A DNA stretch of 11,880 nucleotides from Verrucomicrobiota bacterium (GCA_010028775.1 RHAF01000032.1:1-11880), one strand, 5' to 3'. Positions 1-7,626 are shown, counted from the stretch's first letter. Made by a program: numbers and translations. The notes: generated by a model from the sequence alone, not told the origin.

Positions 1-82
1 AAGAATCAAGGAGGCAGAGGAGATGGCTGCAAAAGCGAAGGTGGCTGGATGGGGAGGGGACCCGACGAAAATTAAGTCTTAA
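1..82 (+). CDS. Possible 3' end of a rightward gene (partial)
   Basis: Reading from base 2, the plus strand stays open for 26 codons and ends at a TAA (80-82). The translated tail is rich in Lys, Glu, Ala and Gly (…EEMAAKAKVAGWGGDPTKIKS). The composition is plausible for a real C-terminus, and a hairpin follows at 92-108, between this end and the convergent symporter gene. The fragment is too short to name a family, and an open stretch this short can occur by chance, so it is only a candidate. Confidence 0.3.
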   Translation, partial: RIKEAEEMAAKAKVAGWGGDPTKIKS

Positions 83-91
83 ACTGAATAC

Positions 92-108
92 CCTGCAAAT
101 ACAGCAGG
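92..108. terminator. Hairpin between convergent gene ends, possible weak terminator
   Basis: CCTGC (92-96) pairs with GCAGG (104-108) around a 7-base loop. It lies 8 bases beyond the stop codon of the leftward symporter gene (TAA at 118-116) and 10 bases beyond the possible rightward gene end. On the minus strand it is followed by A/T-rich sequence without a clean T-run, so an intrinsic terminator is possible but weak. Confidence 0.3.
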
Positions 109-115
109 ATGAGGA

Positions 116-1465
116 TTAAGGAGACTTGGAGAAGTAACGACGGGTTTCAGCGGCGATCACTCCACTCAACAAAAGAAGGGATGCAAGATTGGGTAGTGCC
201 ATCAACCCGTTCATCAAGTCGCAAAAGTTCCAGACCGCATCACTTTTCCAGACCGCGCCGATAAGGACCGCAAGGATCCACAGGAGGCGGTAGGGAAACA
301 CGGAGCGAACACCAAAAAGATACTCCACCGCTTTTTCACCGTAGTAGCCCCAGCCCAAGATGGTGGAAAAAACAAAGGTCAACAATCCCCCCACCAGAAT
401 CATGTCACCGAAGGCCCCCAGGTGATTGAAGGCCAAGTCGCAAAGTTTGGCTTTATTCAGGTCGGCAGCTGTCCAGTCGCCTGAACTTACGATCACCAGA
501 CCGGTCATGGCGCAGACCACAACTGTATCCCAGAACGTCCCCGTGCCGGAAACCAGCGCCTGCCGGACCGGATCGCTGGTTCGGGCGGCCGCCGCGGCGA
601 TGGGGGCGCTGCCGAGGCCTGATTCGTTGGAAAAAAGACCGCGGGCGATCCCGTACCGCAAGGCCTCCGCGATTCCGGCTCCAACGAAACCTCCCAAGGC
701 GGCATGGCCGTTAAAGGCGGAGGTGACGATCAGGGCGATGGTTCCGGGTATTTGGCGATAATGGGCAAGAAGGATAATCAGGCATCCCACCACATAGAAT
801 ATGGCCATAAAGGGAACCAGGAATCCGCAGAAGCGCGCGATTGAGCGGATCCCTCCAAGAATGACGGCGGCCGTGAGGGCCGCCATGGCGATTCCCAGCC
901 AAAGCCGGATCGTGGCGTCCGGTTGGGTGAGCCCCAGCACAGCCTTTTTAACCACCACCATGTCGACCACGGCGTTGGATTGCGCCATGTTTCCGATTCC
1001 AAAAGCGGCCAGGGCGGTGAAGGAGGCAAAGAGGATTCCCGCCCAACGGGCATTCAGGCCCCGCTCCAGAACAAACATCGGCCCGCCGGACATTTCGCCG
1101 CGGCTGTTCCGGATCCGGTATTTGACGGACAACAGGGCCTCTGAATATTTGGTCGCGATCCCAAACACCCCGGTCAACCACATCCAGAAAACCGCCCCGG
1201 GTCCACCCAACAATACCGCGCCCGCCACCCCGTAAATATTGCCGGTTCCGATGGTCGCGGCCAGGGCGGTCATCAGTGCGCCAAACTGGCTAACATCCCC
1301 CTGGGCGCCAGGCTCCTTGGAGATGGAGAGTCGCAGAGCGGTGCCTAAGTGCTTTTGAATGAAACCGGTCCGCCAGGTGAGGAAAAGATGTGTTCCAAAA
1401 AGCAGGGCGACCAACCAAGGCCCCCAGACGAGCGATGCTGCGTTGCTGAGAAAGGCGTCCAACAT
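116..1465 (-). CDS. AGCS family sodium:alanine/glycine symporter
   Basis: This is a 449-residue polytopic inner-membrane protein of the alanine or glycine:cation symporter (AGCS, AlsT/AgcS) family, which imports small neutral amino acids with Na+. The family signature is clear: GTGNIYGVAGAVLLGG near residues 73-88 and then GGPGAVFWMWLTGVFG near 87-102. A later conserved segment reads GLFSNESGLGSAPIAAAAA. Many hydrophobic segments fill the rest, and the length suits the family (about 450-540). The ATG at 1465 lies 5 bases after the TPR gene stop, so it is probably the last gene of the hisG unit and its ribosome-binding region lies inside the TPR gene; no Shine-Dalgarno motif is visible. The substrate (Ala, Gly or Gln) cannot be decided from sequence alone. 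Confidence 0.95.
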   Translation of the reverse strand: MLDAFLSNAASLVWGPWLVALLFGTHLFLTWRTGFIQKHLGTALRLSISKEPGAQGDVSQFGALMTALAATIGTGNIYGVAGAVLLGGPGAVFWMWLTGVFGIATKYSEALLSVKYRIRNSRGEMSGGPMFVLERGLNARWAGILFASFTALAAFGIGNMAQSNAVVDMVVVKKAVLGLTQPDATIRLWLGIAMAALTAAVILGGIRSIARFCGFLVPFMAIFYVVGCLIILLAHYRQIPGTIALIVTSAFNGHAALGGFVGAGIAEALRYGIARGLFSNESGLGSAPIAAAAARTSDPVRQALVSGTGTFWDTVVVCAMTGLVIVSSGDWTAADLNKAKLCDLAFNHLGAFGDMILVGGLLTFVFSTILGWGYYGEKAVEYLFGVRSVFPYRLLWILAVLIGAVWKSDAVWNFCDLMNGLMALPNLASLLLLSGVIAAETRRYFSKSP

Positions 1466-1470
1466 AAAAT

Positions 1471-3111
1471 TCAGCGCTGTCTCGCCCGTCCGGTGCTGGC
1501 CCGGATCTTGTCTTTCAGCGGAACCACGGGGCCTCCCACTTTCAGGGCCTTGAAGTAGGCGTCGAGGGCCTGCTGGGTTTGCCCCAAGGATGCGTAGACG
1601 TCACCCGAGTGCTCCAGCAGCGTGGGATCATCGGGAACCATCCGCAGGGCTTCTTCGAGCAAGGGTCGCGCCTCCTTCGGGTGACCCAGGCGATAGAGGG
1701 CCCAGGCTTGACTATCCAGATAGGCGGGGTTGCCCGGTGAAAGTTCTAGGGCTTTTTCAATCAACGCCAGGGCTTCGCGCAGATTTTGCCCCCGCTCCGC
1801 CCACATGTATCCGAGGTAGTTGAGGGAGGGATGATGTACGGGATTGAGCTGAAGGGCTCGCCGGAGAGCGGCTTCCGAACGTGAGGGTTGACCGGCTTGC
1901 TCACTGGCCGCCCCATACTCGTAATAAAAGCCTGCATCGAGGATTTCAGGACGATTTTGGGCCAAGCGCTCCACCTTGGCGAAGGTCGCTGCCGCATCGG
2001 CCATTCGGTTTTGTGCCTTTTCCGCCAACCCCTGAACCAATAACAGTTGGATGGAGTCGGGATATAAAAACGATCCCGATTCCAAGGTCCGAAGAGCCCG
2101 ACGTGCCTGGTTCTGTTTGAGTTGCAGAAGAGCCAGTTTCAGGTAGTCGGTCAAAACGGGTGGGTGACTGGTCTGCAAGGCAAGAACCCGGTAAACCTCA
2201 GCCCGGGAGAAAAGATTGAGCTCCTCATACAGATTGGCCAGGACGGGGTATAAGTTCTCACGTCCCGGTTTTAAGGCCTCGACTTTTCGCAGGGTCTCAT
2301 CGGCCTCTGTTTTCATGCCGCTGAGAATTTGCACCGCCGCCAATTGCTCGAGGATGGCACTTTCATCTCCTTCGCACCGTTCATCCTGAAAACCGGAAAG
2401 ATAACGGAGTGCGGTGGGGAGATCATCGGCCGCCAGGGCGATCTCCGCGGCCCGCAGACTGACTCCGGAAATTCCCGGATCCAGATCTGCCGCACGAATA
2501 AAGGCAGGCAGGATGGAGGCGGCGATTTCCCTTTGGGATTTGCGCGAGAGGAGCACGCTGGAACGCAATAGGCCCTCCGCGACCCGCGCGATTCGGCCCG
2601 GGTCCTCAACATTCCACCCTGCCAGGGCGGTCAATGCATCCCTCTGCGCCGCGACCGCCGCCTCACCTTGTTTCTCTGCGACTAAAGCCAAACAGAGGAG
2701 GGTGCACCGTTCCGGTTCGTCTGCCGGATTGGGGGGTAAACCCTGGAGAATTTGCAATACTTCCAAAGATCGACCGAGGCTCATAAGGGTGACAGCTTTG
2801 GCCAGCGCTGCCTGACGAGAGGCTGGATCCAAGGCCAAGGCACGGGAGTACGCCTCGTAAGCTGCATTACTCAAACCCAATCCATCGGCCCTTCGGCCTT
2901 CGGCAAACTGCAAAGCCGACTCGACCCGGTCGTTGCGTACCGGATCGGCGGCGAAAACCCCCGTGGAGACGAGAATCAGGGCGACCAGCGCCCGGAGTTC
3001 AGGTCTTGTAACGGAGGCGTTTCTTATGGCGGTTCGCGCGACTGCGCTTGCGGCGCTTGTGCTTTGCGATTTTGGATTTCCGCTTTTTCTTGATGGAACC
3101 CATAAAGGCAT
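1471..3111 (-). CDS. Secreted tetratricopeptide-repeat protein (start uncertain)
   Basis: This is an all-helical TPR protein of about 510-546 residues, most likely exported and acting as a periplasmic or surface-attached scaffold. Helix-pair repeats are visible along most of the length. The best are near the C-terminus: LGYMWAERGQNLREALALIE, NPAYLDSQAWALYRLGHPKE, and DDPTLLEHSGDVYASLGQTQ. A signal peptide core (LRALVALILVSTGVFAA, encoded at about 2990-2940) precedes the mature protein. The start is unresolved. The ATG at 3111 used here gives a 45-residue N-extension that overlaps, out of frame, the whole 34-codon ribosomal gene. That extension is Ser/Ala/Arg-rich, as expected from frame-shifted Lys/Arg codons. 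A TTG at 3138 is even less likely because it lies inside the end of hisG. Between the overlap and the signal peptide there is no ATG, GTG or TTG in frame; an ATA at 3027 is the nearest rare candidate. Client or pathway is unknown. Confidence 0.85.
   Translation of the reverse strand: MPLWVPSRKSGNPKSQSTSAASAVARTAIRNASVTRPELRALVALILVSTGVFAADPVRNDRVESALQFAEGRRADGLGLSNAAYEAYSRALALDPASRQAALAKAVTLMSLGRSLEVLQILQGLPPNPADEPERCTLLCLALVAEKQGEAAVAAQRDALTALAGWNVEDPGRIARVAEGLLRSSVLLSRKSQREIAASILPAFIRAADLDPGISGVSLRAAEIALAADDLPTALRYLSGFQDERCEGDESAILEQLAAVQILSGMKTEADETLRKVEALKPGRENLYPVLANLYEELNLFSRAEVYRVLALQTSHPPVLTDYLKLALLQLKQNQARRALRTLESGSFLYPDSIQLLLVQGLAEKAQNRMADAAATFAKVERLAQNRPEILDAGFYYEYGAASEQAGQPSRSEAALRRALQLNPVHHPSLNYLGYMWAERGQNLREALALIEKALELSPGNPAYLDSQAWALYRLGHPKEARPLLEEALRMVPDDPTLLEHSGDVYASLGQTQQALDAYFKALKVGGPVVPLKDKIRASTGRARQR
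2999..3103 (-). CDS. AURKAIP1/COX24-domain small ribosomal protein (bS22/mS38 type)
   Basis: This 34-residue, extremely basic protein begins MGSIKKKRKSKIAKHKRR and ends HKKRLRYKT. It matches the AURKAIP1/COX24 domain family: a short MGS-hKKRRK-MxKHKxRK pattern, known in bacteria as a tiny small-subunit ribosomal protein (bS22 in mycobacteria) and in mitochondria as mS38. Twenty of the 34 residues are Lys, Arg or His. The gene starts 24 bases after the hisG stop and ends in TGA at 3001-2999. It is hidden under the out-of-frame 5' extension of the TPR gene and is below common gene-caller length limits. No Shine-Dalgarno is present (the leader is pyrimidine-rich, TTTCCTCCCGCC). A second ATG in the TPR frame sits 8 bases upstream. 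Family assignment is by remembered pattern. Confidence 0.85.
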   Translation of the reverse strand: MGSIKKKRKSKIAKHKRRKRSRANRHKKRLRYKT

Positions 3112-3127
3112 CGTGGCGGGAGGAAAG

Positions 3128-4000
3128 TTAGGTGACAACCTTATTCAGCGGGTACTCGATGATTCCCTCAGCTCCCAAGAGCTTGAGTCGGGGAATCAGG
3201 GTGCGGACCACTTTTTCCTCCATGACGGTTTCCACCGCCACCCAACCCTCCCGCGCCAGCGGGGAAATGGTCGGATCACGAAGGGAGGACAGGGCGGCGC
3301 TGACCGATTGCAGGCAACGGCGGGGAACATTCATCTTCAGTCCCACCAAATCTCTCGCGCGCAAAGCGCCCTCCAAAAGTAACGCCAAGGTATTGATCCG
3401 GATCCGGTCGCCGGGACGCGCCCAGACTTTGGGGTTGGCGATGAGTTGGGGATAGGACTCCAGGATGGTGTCGAGGATCCGCAGTCCGTTGGCCGCCAAG
3501 GAGGAACCGGTCTCGGTGATATCGACCACCGCATCGGCCAACTCAGGAACCTTGACCTCGGTCGCACCCCACGAAAATTCGACCTTGGCTTTGATCTTCA
3601 GCTTGGCGAGATACTGCCGGACCAGACCGACCGCCTCGGTGGCAATTCTCTTGCCCCGCAACTGCGAGGGGCGGCGGATGGCCGAGCGGTTGGGCACCGC
3701 CACAACCCATCGGGCGGGTTGAGCCGTGGCCTTGCTGAAACGAAGCGTCGAAACGACATGCACCTTGGCGCGCGTCTCCTGGATCCAGTCACTACCGGTC
3801 AGACCGAGGTCGAGAAAACCATCCTGCACATAGGCGGCGATTTCCTGTGCCCGCAGGAGGCGTACCTCGAAGTTGGGATCGTCAATCGCAGGCCGGTAGG
3901 TACGGGAACTACGGGCAATCGAGTAGCCTGCTTTCCGAAAAAGCTCGAGTGTTGCTTCCTGTAGGCTGCCGGATGGCAGTCCGATACGCAGAGGTTTCAT
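3128..4000 (-). CDS. hisG: ATP phosphoribosyltransferase, long form
   Basis: HisG catalyses the first and committed step of histidine synthesis, joining ATP and PRPP to give phosphoribosyl-ATP, in the cytoplasm. The N-terminus (LRIGLPSGSLQEATLELFRK) and the block FLDLGLTGSDW near residues 62-72 are typical of the catalytic domain. At 290 residues it is the long form, with a C-terminal regulatory HisG_C domain (about 215-290, NVPRRCLQSVSAALSSLRDP…GWVAVETVMEE) that normally confers hexamer formation and histidine feedback. It therefore should not need a HisZ partner. No other his gene is in the window; downstream come the small ribosomal gene (24-base gap), the TPR gene and the symporter. The ATG at 4000 fits the family start and has no Shine-Dalgarno. 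A short tandem hexamer lies 45-68 bases upstream. Confidence 0.96.
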   Translation of the reverse strand: MKPLRIGLPSGSLQEATLELFRKAGYSIARSSRTYRPAIDDPNFEVRLLRAQEIAAYVQDGFLDLGLTGSDWIQETRAKVHVVSTLRFSKATAQPARWVVAVPNRSAIRRPSQLRGKRIATEAVGLVRQYLAKLKIKAKVEFSWGATEVKVPELADAVVDITETGSSLAANGLRILDTILESYPQLIANPKVWARPGDRIRINTLALLLEGALRARDLVGLKMNVPRRCLQSVSAALSSLRDPTISPLAREGWVAVETVMEEKVVRTLIPRLKLLGAEGIIEYPLNKVVT

Positions 4001-4044
4001 GGTTCACAACCCTAGAGGTTGAGCGGGGCAGACTCAATCCGCTC

Positions 4045-4068
4045 GTTTAGGTTTAAGTTGAAGTTTAA
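4045..4068. repeat. Four-copy GTTTAA-like hexamer upstream of hisG
   Basis: The plus strand reads GTTTAG-GTTTAA-GTTGAA-GTTTAA, four adjacent hexamers with two single-base departures (in the hisG sense TTAAAC, TTCAAC, TTAAAC, CTAAAC). It lies 45-68 bases before the hisG ATG in the 178-bp gap between aguA and hisG (4001-4178), so it could be a regulator site or part of the promoter region. I see no convincing -35/-10 pair in that gap. A small GGGC/GCCC hairpin (4085-4096) is the only other structure there. Confidence 0.5.
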
Positions 4069-4178
4069 CTCTCGGGCTTGGTAGGGGCGGTTGCCCTTAA
4101 ACGCCCGATTTACAAATTTGACGCGGGCCGGTTGGAATAGTGGACTCTACGTACTTTTAATCGTTGGAAAAACAAGGG

Positions 4179-5243
4179 TCAGGCGGGAATGGCGGGCATT
4201 TGTTGGGTGATGCAATGGATGGCGCCTAGCCCGCCGACCAACGCGCGACAATCGATACCCACAACTTTACGGTCAGGGAAATAGGGTCTGAGTTGCTCCA
4301 GCACGATTGAGTCGGTCGGTGACTGAAACACCGGAACAAGCACGGCCGAATTACCAATATAGAAGTTGGCGTGGCTGGCGGGGTTCCGGTGGTGCGGCCC
4401 GTCAGCCCGTGGTGGCATGGGCAATTCAATGACTTGCAGGGGCTGCCCGCGGGCATCCTTGGCCTGCTTTAATCTGTCCAAGTTCTCGGCCAGGGGGGCA
4501 TGGTTTACATCCCGCGTGTTGGGCTCCACCACGGTGGTGACCACCCCGGGGGCAACGAAACGAGTGAGGTCGTCCACATGCCCGTCGGTGTCGTCTCCTT
4601 CCAGTCCGTCCCCCAGCCAGACAATCTTTTGCACTCCGAGCCAATGTTGCAGATTTTCCTCTATTTGCTGACGGCTCAGGGTCGGATTGCGGTTCTTGTT
4701 GAGGAGGCAGGCCTCAGTGGTCAGCAGGGTCCCTTGGCCGTCGGTATCGATGGATCCTCCCTCCAGGACGAAATCGTGGGTCTCAAAAGGGGTTTCCGTC
4801 ATGGGACAGGCCGTCAGGGGAACGCGGTCATCCGAATCCCATGGCTCGTATTTTTGCCCCCATCCATTGAAGGAAAAGTCATGTGCCACCCGGGCGGGAG
4901 TGCCCCGGTTTCGGTGAAGCATGAAAATGGGGCCACTGTCGCGGAGCCAGGCGTCGTCGGTTTTTAGTGTGACAATTTTCAGGTTGGGAGACTGGATCCT
5001 TGCTTTACGCAGGCGTTCGCCGACCCGGTCTGCCGCAGCGCAGTCGTTCACACATAGATAGACCCGCTCTCCGGGGAGCAGGGCCTTGAGGATCTCCTGG
5101 TAGGTGTCCCGGACCGGATCCAGCAACCCGGGCCAGGTCGCCTCGTTGTGGGGCCAGGCCAGCCAGGTGGCCTCGTGTTTTTCCCACTCGGCGGGAAGGC
5201 GATACTGCGTCCAGTCGATCGCCGGCTTTTGCAGGCTCTTCAA
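4179..5243 (-). CDS. aguA: Agmatine deiminase
   Basis: AguA hydrolyses agmatine to N-carbamoylputrescine and ammonia, the first of two steps to putrescine. It belongs to the guanidino-group-modifying (PAD_porph) family. The window shows the N-terminal motif LPAEWEKHEATWLAWPHN (residues 16-33), WLRDSGP (about 99-105), VLEGGSI (Glu161), GDDTDGHVDD (catalytic His222 region) and the nucleophile Cys344 in GLGAIHCITQQ, close to the C-terminus as expected. I chose the TTG at 5243 as start: it overlaps the aguB stop as TTGA, gives 354 residues (family about 340-370) and places the first conserved motif at the usual distance. A longer open frame to 5528 exists but reads through aguB out of frame with no family similarity. 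The TTGA overlap implies translational coupling to aguB. Confidence 0.95.
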   Translation of the reverse strand: MKSLQKPAIDWTQYRLPAEWEKHEATWLAWPHNEATWPGLLDPVRDTYQEILKALLPGERVYLCVNDCAAADRVGERLRKARIQSPNLKIVTLKTDDAWLRDSGPIFMLHRNRGTPARVAHDFSFNGWGQKYEPWDSDDRVPLTACPMTETPFETHDFVLEGGSIDTDGQGTLLTTEACLLNKNRNPTLSRQQIEENLQHWLGVQKIVWLGDGLEGDDTDGHVDDLTRFVAPGVVTTVVEPNTRDVNHAPLAENLDRLKQAKDARGQPLQVIELPMPPRADGPHHRNPASHANFYIGNSAVLVPVFQSPTDSIVLEQLRPYFPDRKVVGIDCRALVGGLGAIHCITQQMPAIPA

Positions 5244-6118
5244 GCGTTGAGAAAGCGCTGGTCGAGACCGCCGTAGGCGTCGATCCGCCGGTCGCGCAGA
5301 AACGGCCAGTGCTGGCGGGTGACCCCGATCTCGTTCAGATCGAGGGTGGCCCTTACAATTTCCGGGCGATCGGTGGAGGCTTGGGCCAGAATCCGGCCAA
5401 AGGGATCGCTGACGAACGAACTGCCCCAGAAATCCAAGTTGTCCTCGCGCCCGATGCGGTTGATCGAAAGAACATAGACCCCGTTGGCAATGGCATGGCT
5501 TCGCTGGATCGTCTGCCATGCCCCGCACTGAACCTTATGCAGTTCCCGCCTTTCGGTCCGGGCCAAACCAATGGCCGTCGGGTAGATGAGAATTTCCGCG
5601 CCCCGCAAGGCCATGAGGCGGGCAGCCTCGGGATACCACTGGTCCCAGCAAACCAACACCCCCAAGCGCCCGACCGGCGTGTCGATCGGCTCAAATCCGG
5701 TGTCTCCGGGGGCGAAATAAAACTTCTCACTGAAGCCGGGATCATCCGGAATGTGCATCTTGCGGTATGTCCCGAGGATTTTTCCGTCCGGACCAAAAAC
5801 CACCGCGGTGTTGTGGTACAGACCGCCGGCACGTTTCTCGAACAGGCTGGAGACGAGGGTAATCCTGTGTTTCTTGGCCGCTTGGGAAAGGGTCTTGGTG
5901 GTGGGGCCGGGGATGGTTTCTGCCAGGTCAAAGCAGCCGTAATCCTCCCGCTGGCAGAAGTAAAGGGAGCGGAAAAGTTCCTGCAGGCAGACCAGCTTGG
6001 CACCTCCACGGGCAGCAGCCGCGATCCGTTCGAGGGCATGCTTTAGGTTTTTTTCCGGCTGGGGCGCGCAGGCCATCTGGATAAGGGCCACGGGCACGTT
6101 TCTTTTGGATTGGGACAT
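5240..6118 (-). CDS. aguB: N-carbamoylputrescine amidase
   Basis: AguB is a carbon-nitrogen hydrolase (nitrilase superfamily) that converts N-carbamoylputrescine to putrescine, CO2 and ammonia, acting directly after AguA in the cytoplasm. The catalytic triad is visible: Glu47 in LVCLQELFRS, Lys120 in TYRKMHIPDDP and Cys157 in GVLVCWDQWYPEAARLMA. The 292-residue length is normal for the family. The specific call (rather than beta-ureidopropionase or another amidase) rests on close agreement with the AguB pattern, such as LQELFRSLYFCQ and PDDPGFSEKFYFAPGD, and on the adjoining aguA, whose TTG start overlaps the TGA here. The gene begins 9 bases after the proline-rich membrane gene, suggesting one transcript. 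No Shine-Dalgarno is visible. The arginine decarboxylase that would supply agmatine is not in the window. Confidence 0.95.
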   Translation of the reverse strand: MSQSKRNVPVALIQMACAPQPEKNLKHALERIAAAARGGAKLVCLQELFRSLYFCQREDYGCFDLAETIPGPTTKTLSQAAKKHRITLVSSLFEKRAGGLYHNTAVVFGPDGKILGTYRKMHIPDDPGFSEKFYFAPGDTGFEPIDTPVGRLGVLVCWDQWYPEAARLMALRGAEILIYPTAIGLARTERRELHKVQCGAWQTIQRSHAIANGVYVLSINRIGREDNLDFWGSSFVSDPFGRILAQASTDRPEIVRATLDLNEIGVTRQHWPFLRDRRIDAYGGLDQRFLNA

Positions 6119-6127
6119 GGGGTTAGT

Positions 6128-6571
6128 TCAGCGCAAAGCGAGCGGCGGTGCGAGAATTTCAGATAAAACCACCGCATCGCGAAGACGTGAACGCAGGGGC
6201 ATCCCCACCGGCTCGCGGCTTGCCGGACGCTTGGCTTTTTTTATCTCCTTCGTTTTTTTAACCACCGCCGGAACTGTAGGGATAGGGGGGATGAATGGGC
6301 CCACGGGTTTCATTTCCGCTGCAGGAGGTTGGGCAGGAATGGCCGCTGGTGTGGGAAGAACGGGGGGAGGCGGGCTCTCATGGCGGCGGCGACCCAAGGC
6401 CTCCAGCAAATCCCCCAGATCCTCGAAAGGATCCTGAGTCACAGGTTCAGGGGGTTCCGTCCGTCTCTTTTCTGAAGGTGACGGAGTAGAATTTGCGGAA
6501 CCTTGACGCCTCTTCAGCCACCACTGGGCTGCTGTGGCCAAGACGAATAAAACGGGGACAATCCACTCCAT
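6128..6571 (-). CDS. Proline-rich single-pass membrane protein of unknown function
   Basis: I do not recognise this 147-residue protein. It starts with one hydrophobic helix (residues 2-19, WIVPVLFVLATAAQWWL) followed by KRR, a topology cue for a cytoplasmic C-terminal part. Then come a Ser/Pro-rich linker, a short acidic amphipathic stretch (DPFEDLGDLLEALGRRR, 47-63), a proline-rich region (66-100) and a basic Lys-rich part (103-118). Low complexity suggests a disordered tether with one binding helix. It starts 12 bases after the floA stop and ends 9 bases before aguB, so it is surely co-transcribed. Position makes it a candidate partner of FloA/NfeD in the membrane. The short spacing and closed frame support a real gene; function is unknown. 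Confidence 0.75.
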   Translation of the reverse strand: MEWIVPVLFVLATAAQWWLKRRQGSANSTPSPSEKRRTEPPEPVTQDPFEDLGDLLEALGRRRHESPPPPVLPTPAAIPAQPPAAEMKPVGPFIPPIPTVPAVVKKTKEIKKAKRPASREPVGMPLRSRLRDAVVLSEILAPPLALR

Positions 6572-6583
6572 GGCGGGGGAGGG

Positions 6584-7570
6584 TTATTTCGTCGAGGGTT
6601 TGACCGGATCCTTGGCGATGGCGGTCCGCATCTCCGTGTCGGCGGAAACGTTGCGGATCTTCTGGTAATCCATGATTCCCAGATTGCCCTTGCGGAACGC
6701 CTCTGCCATGGCAAGGGGAACCTGGGCCTCCGCCTCCACCACCTTGGCTCGCATCTCCTGTTCCGCCGCGACCGCCGCCGCCCTCCGCATCTCGGCCTTG
6801 GCCTGGGCCACCTGCTTATCGGCGTCGGCCTGTTCGGCCTGGAGTTTGGCACCCACGTTTTCCCCCACCCCAACGTCGGCGATATCGATGGAAAGGATTT
6901 CGTAGGCCGTGCCTGCATCCAGACCCCGGTTCAGCACGTCCTTGGAGATGTCCTGGGGATTCTCCAGTACGCCCTTGTAGGTCTCCTTCGAGCCGATGGC
7001 CCGGACGATTCCCTCTCCAACACGGGCGATGATCGTCTCCTCGGTCGCCCCACCGACAAAGCGGTCAAGGTTCGAGCGGACGGTGACGCGGGCCCGCGCA
7101 CGTACGGTGATTCCGTCCTTGGCCACGCCGTCGATCGTGTTCTTGCCGGTCTGGCTAACAGCGGGGCAGTCGATCACCCGGGGATTCACACTGGTGCGAA
7201 CGGCATCAAACACCGTCTTGCCCGATCCCGAGGTGGCGAGGTCGATCGCACAGCAGCGGTTGAAGTCCAGCTTGATACCCGCCTTGTCGGCTGCAATCAG
7301 GGCCCGAATCACCTGATCGACATTTCCACCGGCCAGATAGTGGGTTTCCAGTTGGGCGGTTGAGACCTGAATGCCCGCGCGCACCGCGGTGATCCTTGCG
7401 TTGACGATCAGGGAATTGGGGATTCCCCTCAGACGCATGGCGATCAACGTGGGAATGCTGACGGGGGCGCCCGAGGTCAGGGCTCTCAACCACAACCCAA
7501 AGAAGTTGAGCAGGATAATTCCAAAGACCAGGGCGACGACCCCGACCGCAATCAAAAGAAGGATGGGCAT
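6584..7570 (-). CDS. floA: Flotillin-like protein FloA
   Basis: FloA is a bacterial flotillin that assembles into membrane foci and influences membrane fluidity and protein complexes. The 328-residue protein has the family layout: an N-terminal hydrophobic hairpin (residues 2-30), an SPFH/band-7 core with conserved blocks (TLIAMRLRGIPNSLIV; GVAKDGITVRARARVTVRSN; IVRAIGSKETYKGVLENPQ), then an Ala/Glu/Lys-rich coiled coil (about 230-285) and a short tail. Length is typical (about 325-335). It lies downstream of nfeD (56-base gap), the standard nfeD-flotillin pairing, and 12 bases upstream of the proline-rich membrane gene. The leader has long C-runs (GCCCGCCCCCCC) and no Shine-Dalgarno. Confidence 0.96.
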   Translation of the reverse strand: MPILLLIAVGVVALVFGIILLNFFGLWLRALTSGAPVSIPTLIAMRLRGIPNSLIVNARITAVRAGIQVSTAQLETHYLAGGNVDQVIRALIAADKAGIKLDFNRCCAIDLATSGSGKTVFDAVRTSVNPRVIDCPAVSQTGKNTIDGVAKDGITVRARARVTVRSNLDRFVGGATEETIIARVGEGIVRAIGSKETYKGVLENPQDISKDVLNRGLDAGTAYEILSIDIADVGVGENVGAKLQAEQADADKQVAQAKAEMRRAAAVAAEQEMRAKVVEAEAQVPLAMAEAFRKGNLGIMDYQKIRNVSADTEMRTAIAKDPVKPSTK

Positions 7571-7626
7571 GAACAGAATCTAGGGGGGGCGGGCAAAGGG
7601 GGAAAGATAGATTGGATGGGTGGTCT

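Noticed and set aside
801..1235. Rightward open frame of 144 codons inside the symporter gene
   Set aside because: Shadow of a high-G+C coding gene; the symporter signature is on the other strand.
5244..5528. 95-codon N-terminal extension of agmatine deiminase
   Set aside because: It reads through aguB out of frame, is rich in Arg/Pro/Ser with no family similarity, and the family's first conserved motif fits a start at 5243.
7582..7602. G-runs on the plus strand in the nfeD-floA gap, as a G-quadruplex element
   Set aside because: Four G-tracts can be drawn, but they fall on the non-message strand and similar runs are expected by chance in this composition.
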